This document shows positions 1 through 6,374 of a DNA stretch of 10,358 nt, one piece after another. A program made the position numbers and the translations under genes. Source of the DNA: an uncultured bacterium (GTDB lineage Bacteria > Patescibacteriota > CALEFQ01); contig CALEFQ010000073.1 of NCBI GenBank assembly GCA_937877125.1, positions 1 through 10,358 on the forward strand. The letters are read 5' to 3'. The notes under the pieces are model-generated. The model did no database searches, was not told the DNA's origin, and saw only the letters and a program-made list of their open reading frames with translations. Position 1 is the stretch's first letter, and every line of letters starts with the position of its first letter.

Positions 1-48
1 CGACCACCGAGATCTACACTCTTTCCCTACACGACGCTCTTCCGATCT
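1..48 (+). other. Illumina TruSeq-type P5 adapter (not genomic)
   Basis: These bases match the last 48 bases of the Illumina TruSeq universal (P5) adapter as I know it, ending in GCTCTTCCGATCT. Genomic sequence begins at base 49. This is library-derived contamination left at the end of the assembled contig. It puts a false boundary on the topA gene next to it. Confidence 0.97.
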
Positions 49-619
49 ACCAATATTCCTGGGGTTTAAAAACGCGGATTTCGTTTTCGCGGTCGACAAT
101 CATACGGACCGCGGCTGATTGCACCCGGCCGGCGGACAGGCCCATGCGGATTTTTTTCCAGAGCAGGGGCGATAGTTCATAGCCGACTAAGCGATCCAAC
201 GCCCGGCGTGCTTGTTGTGCGTCAACCAATTTCAAATCGAGCTCGCGCGGATTTTTGATGGCGTTAGTGATCGCATTTTTGGTGATTTCGTGAAAAGCAA
301 TTCGTTTGGCTTGCGTTTTTTTCGGCTTGAGAATCGTAATCAAATGCCAGGCGATGGCTTCGCCTTCGCGGTCTTCGTCAGTCGCGAAATATATAGTATT
401 GGCGTCTTGGGCGGCTTCCTTGAGAGCGGTCACGTTTTTCTTGGCTTCCGGAGTAATGACATATTTCATCGCAAAATCATTTTCGACGTCAATGCCCATT
501 TCCTTTTTCGGCAAGTCGCGGATGTGCCCATAAGAAGACAGTACCGTGTAATCGCGGCCTAAAAATTTTTTGATAGTTTTGGCTTTGGTGGGAGATTCGA
601 CGATGACCAGATTTTTCAT
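49..619 (-). CDS. topA: DNA topoisomerase I, N-terminal part (truncated at contig end)
   Basis: Type IA topoisomerase, which relaxes negatively supercoiled DNA through a transient single-strand break. Only the first 190 residues are present. They hold the Toprim domain: [10 protein letters not shown] with glutamate 8 near the start, and the acidic metal-binding motif TDEDREGE at 80-87 (D81, D83, E85). The start of the core follows, with LSAGRVQSA at 161-169. The catalytic tyrosine, near residue 319 in E. coli, lies beyond the break. The apparent TAG stop is an artefact: its T is base 49 and its A and G come from adapter bases 48 and 47. The last genuine residues, EYW, are normally followed by several hundred more in this family. 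The ATG start at 619 overlaps the dprA stop as ATGA, so the two genes are probably translationally coupled. dprA-topA adjacency is common in bacteria. Confidence 0.96.
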
Positions 620-1710
620 AACTTTTGATAACGATTACCGCCGATATTTTTTACTAGGCCTTTTATTTCCATAATTGATAGTGTACTCGATATAACATTT
701 ACGTCAAATGGCGTCAAATTTACTAATTGATCAAGCCAGAGCGGGGCGGCGCTGAGAGCTTGATAAATAGCGGTCTCGGCGGGGTTTTGCGGCAGAGATT
801 TTCTGGCCGCTTGGGTTTCTTTCGGGGAGGGGAGATTCAGGCAGGTGAAAATGTCTTGAGCACTCTGGACGAGCGTCGCTCCTTTGCTGATCAGCATGTT
901 AGTCCCCGCTGATTTATCAGCGTTAATCGGCCCCGGCACGGCAAAAACTTCGCGATTCTGTTCCAGCGCCAGGAAGGCGGTGATCAGGGCGCCGCTTTTC
1001 TCTCCGGCCTCAATCACTAAGGTGCCGCGGCAAAGACCGCTGATCAGGCGGTTTCGCACCGGAAAATGCTGTTTGAGGGGCGGGCAATCCGGCGGATATT
1101 CGGAAACCAGGGCGCCTTGTTCCATGATTTTTTGGGCCAGACGATAATTATTTCTAGGAAAAATATTTCGGTCCGCCAGCCCGCTGCCTAGCACCGCGAT
1201 CGTTCGAGCGTGATGGTCAAGCGCGACTTGGTGTGCCAGTGCGTCGATGCCCAGCGCCAAGCCGCTGACAATCGTCATGGATTTATCCGCCAGTTCGCCG
1301 GCGATCTTTTGTACCGCCATGGCGCCGTAGCCGGTGAATTTCCGCGTGCCGACCACCGCCAGATTAAGCTCGTCGCTCCCGGTCCATTGGCCGCGGATAT
1401 AAAGAAGCATCGGCGCTGCATAAATTTCCCGCAGTAATTTCGGATAATCACGGTCACTATCAGCCAGGCACTTGATCTGTTGACGCGCCAAATTACGGTA
1501 AAGCTTTTCCGGGTCAATTATTTTTCGGGCCGACCTGATCTGTTCAAACATTTTGCTGTCGAGGCCGGCTTGTTCACAATCCTTGGGATTAAAGCCGTCC
1601 CAGGCGGATTGAAAACTCCCGAAATGTTTTTGCAGGCGGCGCAGTCGCTGGGGTCCTAGCCCGGGAATACAGGTGAAGGCGTGAGCGTAAACTTTTTCAT
1701 TTGGGTCCAT
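616..1710 (-). CDS. dprA: DNA processing protein DprA
   Basis: DprA binds incoming single-stranded DNA in the cytoplasm during natural transformation and loads RecA on it. The 364 residues appear full length. An N-terminal helix-hairpin-helix-like segment (about 12-40, [13 protein letters not shown]) comes first. A Rossmann-like core (about 85-290) follows, with [11 protein letters not shown] at 119-129, the family signature [12 protein letters not shown] at 149-160, [11 protein letters not shown] at 175-185, and the block [11 protein letters not shown] to [10 protein letters not shown] at 216-245. The C-terminal winged-helix domain lies at about 310-364. The ATG at 1710 is preceded by GAGGG at 8-base spacing, but that Shine-Dalgarno sequence sits in a hairpin arm. 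A promoter lies at 1759-1787. The TGA stop overlaps the topA start by 4 bases, so dprA is the first gene of a dprA-topA operon. Use of TGA as a stop argues against the recoded lineages that read TGA as glycine. Confidence 0.96.
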   Translation of the reverse strand: MDPNEKVYAHAFTCIPGLGPQRLRRLQKHFGSFQSAWDGFNPKDCEQAGLDSKMFEQIRSARKIIDPEKLYRNLARQQIKCLADSDRDYPKLLREIYAAPMLLYIRGQWTGSDELNLAVVGTRKFTGYGAMAVQKIAGELADKSMTIVSGLALGIDALAHQVALDHHARTIAVLGSGLADRNIFPRNNYRLAQKIMEQGALVSEYPPDCPPLKQHFPVRNRLISGLCRGTLVIEAGEKSGALITAFLALEQNREVFAVPGPINADKSAGTNMLISKGATLVQSAQDIFTCLNLPSPKETQAARKSLPQNPAETAIYQALSAAPLWLDQLVNLTPFDVNVISSTLSIMEIKGLVKNIGGNRYQKL

Positions 1711-1731
1711 AAAAAAATCCCTCGGGGAGGG
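1711..1731 (-). promoter_or_regulatory. Terminator-like hairpin in the dprA leader, next to the start codon
   Basis: Read on the minus strand, the leader contains CCCTC, a 3-base loop CCC, GAGGG, then A and seven Ts immediately before the dprA ATG. The five base pairs are perfect and mostly G-C. The 3' arm (GAGGG) is also the only candidate Shine-Dalgarno sequence for dprA. The element could act as an attenuator, or hide the ribosome binding site, or both. The structure is seen in the sequence; the function is inferred. The stem is short, so coincidence is possible. Confidence 0.45.
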
Positions 1732-1758
1732 TTTGGGGTGATAAGAGGCTTGTCAGTT

Positions 1759-1787
1759 ATGCTACCACCGAATTTGGAGATTGACAA
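1759..1787 (-). promoter_or_regulatory. Sigma-70-type promoter for dprA-topA
   Basis: On the minus strand the -35 box is TTGTCA (1782-1787, five of six consensus bases). After a 17-base spacer comes the -10 box TAGCAT (1759-1764, four of six), preceded by TGG, an extended -10 motif. The predicted transcript starts near 1752, giving a leader of about 42 bases that contains the hairpin before dprA. Confidence 0.6.
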
Positions 1788-1809
1788 GAGGAGAAAAGGG
1801 TGAAAAGAT
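1781..1809 (+). promoter_or_regulatory. Weak candidate promoter for the small cysteine-rich gene
   Basis: A perfect -35 box TTGACA (1781-1786) is followed after 17 bases by a poor -10, AAAGAT (1804-1809), with TGA just upstream. The -35 overlaps the -35 of the dprA promoter on the other strand. Transcription would start almost at the ribosome binding site, so the assignment is tentative; a start further upstream is also possible. Confidence 0.3.
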
Positions 1810-1814
1810 AAATC

Positions 1815-1824
1815 AAGGAGGTGA
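1815..1824 (+). promoter_or_regulatory. Strong Shine-Dalgarno sequence of the 91-residue gene
   Basis: AAGGAGGTGA is a near-perfect complement to the 3' end of 16S rRNA. It is placed three bases before the ATG at 1828. It is the best ribosome binding site in the window and the main reason to call the short downstream frame a real gene. Confidence 0.85.
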
Positions 1825-1827
1825 ATT

Positions 1828-2103
1828 ATGAAGTCTCTGAACAAATACCGGTTGCCGGACAAGTGGTTTTGTCCGGAATGCTTTCACTGGTATCCTTGCT
1901 CCCATTTCCCCTGTCCTAATTGCAAGCAATCTGCGCTTTTGCCGTCGGCTATTTACAAAAGACAGTTCAAAGACTGGGAAGCAAAACGAAATCCGCAAGT
2001 GCCGGTGCCGGCTCGTGATTGGTACCGTGATTGGGAAGAAGAAAACGAGGAAATCAGGGAAGAGCAAGGCAAGAATTTTTCCCCGGACCAGGGGAAACCA
2101 TAA
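1828..2103 (+). CDS. Small cysteine-rich, probable zinc-ribbon protein (91 aa)
   Basis: I do not recognise the family. Residues 15-32 hold CPEC and CPNC (C15, C18, C29, C32), a CxxC-x10-CxxC pattern that fits a four-cysteine zinc ribbon. C24, H20 and H26 lie between the pairs. The rest is polar and charged: a basic aromatic stretch (YKRQFKDWE, about 43-51), a tryptophan-rich acidic part (DWYRDWEEENEE, 64-75), and a short tail. There is no signal peptide or membrane helix, so it is probably cytoplasmic; small ribbons like this often bind nucleic acid or protein. The gene has an excellent Shine-Dalgarno sequence. It stands alone on the plus strand, divergent from dprA and convergent with mfd, with a hairpin terminator after its stop. 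The zinc-binding role is inferred and the function is unknown. Confidence 0.75.
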   Translation: MKSLNKYRLPDKWFCPECFHWYPCSHFPCPNCKQSALLPSAIYKRQFKDWEAKRNPQVPVPARDWYRDWEEENEEIREEQGKNFSPDQGKP

Positions 2104-2104
2104 G

Positions 2105-2133
2105 GCGGTAGTTCATCGAGAATTACCGCTTTT
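2105..2133 (+). terminator. Intrinsic terminator after the small cysteine-rich gene
   Basis: The arm GCGGTAGTTC (2105-2114) pairs with GAATTACCGC (2120-2129) across a 5-base loop. This gives ten pairs including one G-U wobble, followed by TTTT. It begins two bases after the TAA of the plus-strand gene. Its 3' arm overlaps the last codons and stop of mfd on the other strand. The minus-strand side has no T run, so it would serve the plus-strand transcript only. Confidence 0.7.
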
Positions 2134-5100
2134 CGCTGGGCGCTTGTTTCAGCCAGGCTTTAAGGCTCGCTAACCAATCAGTCCCTAGCTTACTTAGCTC
2201 GATTCTGATAACTCGCGCGTCCCGCCGCTCCCAGGCGGGGTTTTTTTTGACGATTTCGTAAAACTCTTGATCCGCGATCGGCTCGGCGAAGGTCAATATC
2301 AGATATCTTTTTTTCGAGCCGTCTAGCTTTTTTTTCAGGGTCGTGTCCAGGCTCATGATCCTTTGGCGCTGCGCCAACAATTTGATCTCGATTATTTCTA
2401 TGAGATTTTTAGCTTCGCGCGGCAAGTCTTTTTTGGAATGCCCGTAACGCGATTCACTGATGATTTTGCCGATCAGGTTATTCAATTCGGCGAAGTCAGA
2501 AACGCCGGCCAAGGCCTGGTAGGCCCAAAGCCGCCGCTCCTCGCTCGGCATGAAATCCTTAGGCAGAAAAGCGGGCAAGGGGAGATCGATAGTCACCTCC
2601 AGCTGCGGCGCTGATTTCTGTCCGCTAGCCAGCTCGGTGACGGCCTGGTGCAGGAGCCGGCTGTATAAATTCAATCCGATGGCGTTGATATTGCCGTGCT
2701 GTTCGCGGCCGAGCAGATTGCCGACGCCGCGGATTTCCAGATCGCGCATGGCCAGCTTGAAGCCGGAACCCAGTTCCTTGGCTTCCAGCAAAGCCTCCAG
2801 TCGGGAGCGCGCCCGCCCTTTGAGTTTTTTTTCTTGGTACAGAAAGTACGCCTGGGCTTTGACTTCACCGCGACCGATTCGCCCGCGCAATTGGTAAAGT
2901 TGTGACAGGCCAAACCGCGTCGCTTCATCGACGATGAGGGTATTGACGGTCTTGATATCAAGACCGCTTTCAATGATCGTGGAACAGACCAGTACGTTGA
3001 ATTTTTCCTGGTAAAAATCATGCATCATCGAGCTCAGCTGTTTTTCCGGCATTTGGCCGTGCGCGACGCCGATTTTGGCTTCCGGAATCAAATCTTTTAG
3101 CTTCGCGGCGTAGGCGTCTATTGTTTCTACCCGGTTATGCAAAAAGTAAACTTGCCCTTGGCGCTGCAATTCTTGGCGAATCGCCCGGGCGATGGTTTTT
3201 TCATCATACGGCACGATGTGGGTGTCAATCGGTTGTCGGCCGGGCGGGGGAGTATCAATTAGGCTGATGTCGCGCAGTCCGGATAGCGAAAAATTAAGCG
3301 TGCGGGGGATCGGGGTGGCGGTCATGGCCAAAACGTCGACGTTAGCCCGCAGTTTTTTCAATTTTTCCTTGTGTTCCACGCCGAAGCGCTGTTCCTCATC
3401 CAGGATGATCAGCCCGAGATTTTTGAATTTGACGTCACCGGACAACAGGCGATGGGTGCCGATCAGAATGTTGACCGCGCCCACTTTTAGCTCGTCGATG
3501 ATCTTCTTTTGCTGGGCGGGGGTCTTAAACCGGCTTAGCACTTCGACGCGCACCGGGAAATTTTGCAGGCGGCGGCGGTAAGTATCGTAGTGTTGCTCGG
3601 CCAGGATGGTCGTGGGACACAAAAACGCCACTTGCTTCCCGCTCTGCACCGCTTTATAAGCGGCCCGGATCGAAATTTCGGTCTTACCGTAGCCGACGTC
3701 TCCGACCAAGAGGCGATCCATGACTTTTTCGCTTTCCATGTCGCGTTTGATTTCTTCCGTGACTTGCCGCTGGCCGGGAGTATCTTCATATTTAAAAGAA
3801 CGTTCCAGCTCAATCTGTTCGGGGGTATCCGTCAGGTAATTATGTCCGCTGCTGACGGAGCGCTGGGCGTAGAGCTTGATTAGTTCGCCGGCGATTTCCC
3901 TAGTTTGTTCTTGGATGCGCCTTTTCACTTGGTGCCATTGCGTGCCGTGTAGGCGGTGAATCGCCGGATTAGATTGGCCGATGTAGCGATTGATTTTGTC
4001 GGCTGTCTCGATCGGGACGTAGAGCTTATCGCCCTCGGCGTATTCCAATAAGTAAAACTCTTTTTCACAATCATCGATTGTTTGTTTGGTCATGCCAAGG
4101 AATCGGCCGATGCCGTGATCGATATGGACGACAAAATCGCCAGGCTTGAGGGTGCTAAGAAAGGCCAAGTCGGCGCGGGGCCGCCGAACTGTTTCGCGCC
4201 CGACAGCAAAAATTTCTTTGGGCCCCAGCCAAATTTCCTTTTGCCGGTTATCAATGAACCCAACAGGGAAATCAGCCGCCGTTTCTCGGAAGGTGATGTT
4301 TTTTACCGTGGCGAGCGATCGGGTTAGTTGATCGGTTTTCCGGGCATAAATATTGATTTGGTAATCTTTGTCAGAAAATTTTTCTAAATCAGCGGCCAGC
4401 AGGCGATGATTGCCGTGGTAAAAAGTCGCTGGCCAGTAATCAAATTTCACGTCGCCGCTTTCAAATGTTTTGAAAATCAGCTCGCGATTGGCGGTCGACG
4501 GCCAATTAATCAGGTCGTCGTGGACGAAAATGTTTTTTTTGTTTTCAGCGAGCCAAGTCAGTAAGTCTCTATGGCCGGTTGGCAGGCGGGCGGGGGTGAT
4601 CGTGATCGCCGGTACCGGCACGACGGTTTTTTTGGAGCGCGGGTCGAACGTCTCCAGGCGTTCGATGTTTTGCCCGTTGAATTCTAGGCGGAGCGGACGA
4701 GCGAGATTTTCGGGGAAAATTTCAACGAGATTGCCTCGTTTAGCGAAATAGCCAGGCTCTGCCGCAGTGTCGGCCGATTCATAACCTTCGTCAATCAGAA
4801 ACTTAGTAAGTTGGATCGGGGAAAGAGCAGCACCTTTTTCCAGGGGCAGACAATGCTGCCGGTAATCCTTGATTCGCGGAAAGAATTTTTGGGCTAGATC
4901 TAGGGGGAGGATAAAAAGGGTAGCTCGGGTATCAATTAATTCGTTCATTAGTCGCAGGTCGTTTTCCTGGAAAACAAAAATCGGTGTTTGTTTTTTGTTC
5001 CAAAAAGCAAAACGATCGGCAGTTTCTTTGAGTTTTTTTGTTTCCACAAACCAAAAAACACCGGACTTCGTGTCTAGGTGGGGGGAGGGGCGGGTCAGCA

Positions 5101-5338
5101 GATCGCTGATAATCCGAGCCTTGGCCGGTTCTACCGCTCCCGAAACAGTCACTTTCAGTTGTCGGCCAAGCAGATTGGTCAGCTTGGCCAGTGGTTCGAC
5201 CGGATTGTTCACCATAGGGGGATTAACCGATGGAGATATGTTAGCAAGGCAAAAGGAAAAAGGCAAAATCCTTTCCCCCTTACCTCTTTTTTGGGTTAAG
5301 CCATAAATCTCTGCCGCCGACATGATTTCTTGAACCAT
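2123..5338 (-). CDS. mfd: Transcription-repair coupling factor Mfd
   Basis: Mfd is a DNA translocase that pushes stalled RNA polymerase off damaged DNA and recruits UvrA for nucleotide excision repair. Its 1071 residues are slightly short of E. coli's 1148. The N-terminal UvrB-like region spans about 48-385. The CarD-like RNA-polymerase-interacting domain is at about 395-465 (PGDFVVHIDHGIGRFLG). The helicase core follows: Walker A GDVGYGKTE at 546-554, DEEQ at 647-650, TATPIPRT at 673-680, and motif VI QLRGRIGR at 816-823. The C-terminal TRCF domain is at about 913-1010. The start is uncertain. The ATG at 5338 has no Shine-Dalgarno sequence, and the first 41 residues look unlike conserved Mfd, being encoded partly by a purine/pyrimidine-biased stretch. 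A second ATG at 5215 would give 1030 residues. A strong promoter lies at 5418-5447. The gene stands alone, in divergent orientation to the envelope genes. Confidence 0.97.
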   Translation of the reverse strand: MVQEIMSAAEIYGLTQKRGKGERILPFSFCLANISPSVNPPMVNNPVEPLAKLTNLLGRQLKVTVSGAVEPAKARIISDLLTRPSPHLDTKSGVFWFVETKKLKETADRFAFWNKKQTPIFVFQENDLRLMNELIDTRATLFILPLDLAQKFFPRIKDYRQHCLPLEKGAALSPIQLTKFLIDEGYESADTAAEPGYFAKRGNLVEIFPENLARPLRLEFNGQNIERLETFDPRSKKTVVPVPAITITPARLPTGHRDLLTWLAENKKNIFVHDDLINWPSTANRELIFKTFESGDVKFDYWPATFYHGNHRLLAADLEKFSDKDYQINIYARKTDQLTRSLATVKNITFRETAADFPVGFIDNRQKEIWLGPKEIFAVGRETVRRPRADLAFLSTLKPGDFVVHIDHGIGRFLGMTKQTIDDCEKEFYLLEYAEGDKLYVPIETADKINRYIGQSNPAIHRLHGTQWHQVKRRIQEQTREIAGELIKLYAQRSVSSGHNYLTDTPEQIELERSFKYEDTPGQRQVTEEIKRDMESEKVMDRLLVGDVGYGKTEISIRAAYKAVQSGKQVAFLCPTTILAEQHYDTYRRRLQNFPVRVEVLSRFKTPAQQKKIIDELKVGAVNILIGTHRLLSGDVKFKNLGLIILDEEQRFGVEHKEKLKKLRANVDVLAMTATPIPRTLNFSLSGLRDISLIDTPPPGRQPIDTHIVPYDEKTIARAIRQELQRQGQVYFLHNRVETIDAYAAKLKDLIPEAKIGVAHGQMPEKQLSSMMHDFYQEKFNVLVCSTIIESGLDIKTVNTLIVDEATRFGLSQLYQLRGRIGRGEVKAQAYFLYQEKKLKGRARSRLEALLEAKELGSGFKLAMRDLEIRGVGNLLGREQHGNINAIGLNLYSRLLHQAVTELASGQKSAPQLEVTIDLPLPAFLPKDFMPSEERRLWAYQALAGVSDFAELNNLIGKIISESRYGHSKKDLPREAKNLIEIIEIKLLAQRQRIMSLDTTLKKKLDGSKKRYLILTFAEPIADQEFYEIVKKNPAWERRDARVIRIELSKLGTDWLASLKAWLKQAPSEKR

Positions 5339-5403
5339 TACCGGATTTACCGTGTCGCCCGTTAGGTAGGGAAGGTAATTTTTCGAAAGGTATGATTAAC
5401 TTG

Positions 5404-5432
5404 ATTACAAATGCTCGATTGTATGGTATAAT
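5404..5432 (+). promoter_or_regulatory. Strong sigma-70-type promoter for the plus-strand envelope genes
   Basis: A perfect -10 box TATAAT (5427-5432) is preceded by TGG, an extended -10. After a 17-base spacer upstream lies the -35 box ATTACA (5404-5409, four of six consensus bases). Transcription would begin near 5439 and give a leader of about 60 bases before the ATG at 5500. The early leader holds a small hairpin (ATGCC 5441-5445 with GGCAT 5452-5456). This promoter interlocks with the mfd promoter on the other strand. Confidence 0.75.
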
Positions 5433-5447
5433 ATAAATAAATGCCAA
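5418..5447 (-). promoter_or_regulatory. Sigma-70-type promoter for mfd
   Basis: Read on the minus strand, TTGGCA (5442-5447, five of six) and TACAAT (5418-5423, five of six) are separated by 18 bases. The transcript would start near 5411, about 70 bases before the ATG at 5338. Its spacer contains the -10 box of the plus-strand promoter. Confidence 0.65.
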
Positions 5448-5499
5448 TCCAGGCATACATAATGATGGCAAGCTTAATTTAGTATAATTCAAGGATTTT

Positions 5500-6351
5500 A
5501 TGACAAAGAATCTAAAAATCATTCTCGTCATTGCTATTATTGCCGCGGCTGCTGGCGGGGTATGGCTAGTTTTTGGCCAGGCAAATTCAGGGACTTTTTT
5601 AATCGGAGTGGGTAAAAATACTCCGGTAACACCAATCGTATCAACAGTTACCCCGGTGGGATCGTCGACCAGGCAGAGCCGAGATAAATTGCTCAATCAA
5701 TTGAAGCAACCCTTTGCTTCAGAAATTGGTACTTATCGCCCCAGTTCGATTAATCAACAAATCTTTACAGTATGTGATTCCGTATCGGATTGTAACACCA
5801 AAATTTACAATGCTCAGCCCGGGGATTATGTTTATCTTGATCGTGATCTGAACACTAGTATGGGAGGAGATCATATAAATGTCTCTAGTCCAAATAGCGG
5901 AACTAATTCGAAAACAATCACATTCGATTGCGGTTATCATATTTTGGACAACATCAGAATTGTTATGTGGGATGATTTTGTTAATTTCAAAAATTGCGTG
6001 ATGATTGGTGATGGGAGCTCGGAAAGGGCCATTGATGTTTATAGTCCCGGAAACGTGAAAATCGAAAATATCGCTGTAGGGAATTGGGGGCGCGGTATTA
6101 ATGTTAATTATGTGGAAAATCCTGACTACAACGGTGCAGTTTCAATAAAAAATTTCCTAGGCCAGGATAATGATTTCGGTATGTACCTTAGGAGCTCTAC
6201 TTTACAATCAATTCGTCTCCAGGATTCAAAAAGTTGCGGGGCATTGGATCACGACATCATGACGGTAGGGGAAGACAGTGCGATTCTCGCTAACAACATA
6301 ACGTGTGATCAACAGAAATCTGAAATAACGTGTAATCATCCATGTCCATAA
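5500..6351 (+). CDS. Membrane-anchored extracytoplasmic protein, probable beta-helix
   Basis: This 283-residue protein has no family I can name. A basic start (MTKNLK) leads into one hydrophobic helix at about 6-25, either a signal anchor or an uncleaved signal peptide. A Thr/Pro/Ser-rich linker (about 40-58) follows, then a domain on the outside of the membrane. From about residue 105 the pattern is that of a right-handed parallel beta-helix: ITFDCGYHILDN, VNFKNCVMIGDG, VKIENIAVGNWGRGINV, VSIKNFLGQDNDFGMYL, IRLQDSKSCG, ILANNITCD. Such folds often bind or cut polysaccharide, but I see no catalytic residues to claim. Eight cysteines (92, 98, 144, 166, 246, 269, 278, 282) all lie outside the membrane and could form disulfides. 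The start has AAGGA at only 4-base spacing. A strong promoter lies upstream, and the next gene begins 23 bases after the stop, so the two are probably co-transcribed. The DNA is visibly richer in A+T than mfd. Confidence 0.75.
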   Translation: MTKNLKIILVIAIIAAAAGGVWLVFGQANSGTFLIGVGKNTPVTPIVSTVTPVGSSTRQSRDKLLNQLKQPFASEIGTYRPSSINQQIFTVCDSVSDCNTKIYNAQPGDYVYLDRDLNTSMGGDHINVSSPNSGTNSKTITFDCGYHILDNIRIVMWDDFVNFKNCVMIGDGSSERAIDVYSPGNVKIENIAVGNWGRGINVNYVENPDYNGAVSIKNFLGQDNDFGMYLRSSTLQSIRLQDSKSCGALDHDIMTVGEDSAILANNITCDQQKSEITCNHPCP

Positions 6352-6374
6352 AATAAAATCTAAAGTAATAACAA

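Noticed and set aside
616..618. Alternative genetic code with TGA read as glycine
   Set aside because: dprA ends at TGA in a classic ATGA overlap with topA, exactly where the winged-helix domain should end. Standard code fits every gene here.
2078..2097. Perfect 7-bp hairpin (TTTCCCC / GGGGAAA) as a terminator for mfd
   Set aside because: It lies inside the coding end of the small cysteine-rich gene, and neither strand has a T run after it. No clear mfd terminator is visible.
3192..3581. Plus-strand open frames inside mfd (for example 129 codons here, and 145 codons at 4869-5306)
   Set aside because: They mirror a highly conserved coding strand, show no ribosome binding site or family motif, and are expected by chance opposite a long gene.
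5483..5488. Second TATAAT just before the 5500 gene
   Set aside because: There is no -35 box at a workable distance, and transcription would start within the ribosome binding site. The promoter at 5404-5432 explains the gene better.
5280..5696. 138-codon minus-strand open frame over the divergent promoter region
   Set aside because: It is antisense to the start of the 5500 gene, overlaps mfd, crosses both promoters, and has no recognisable domain.
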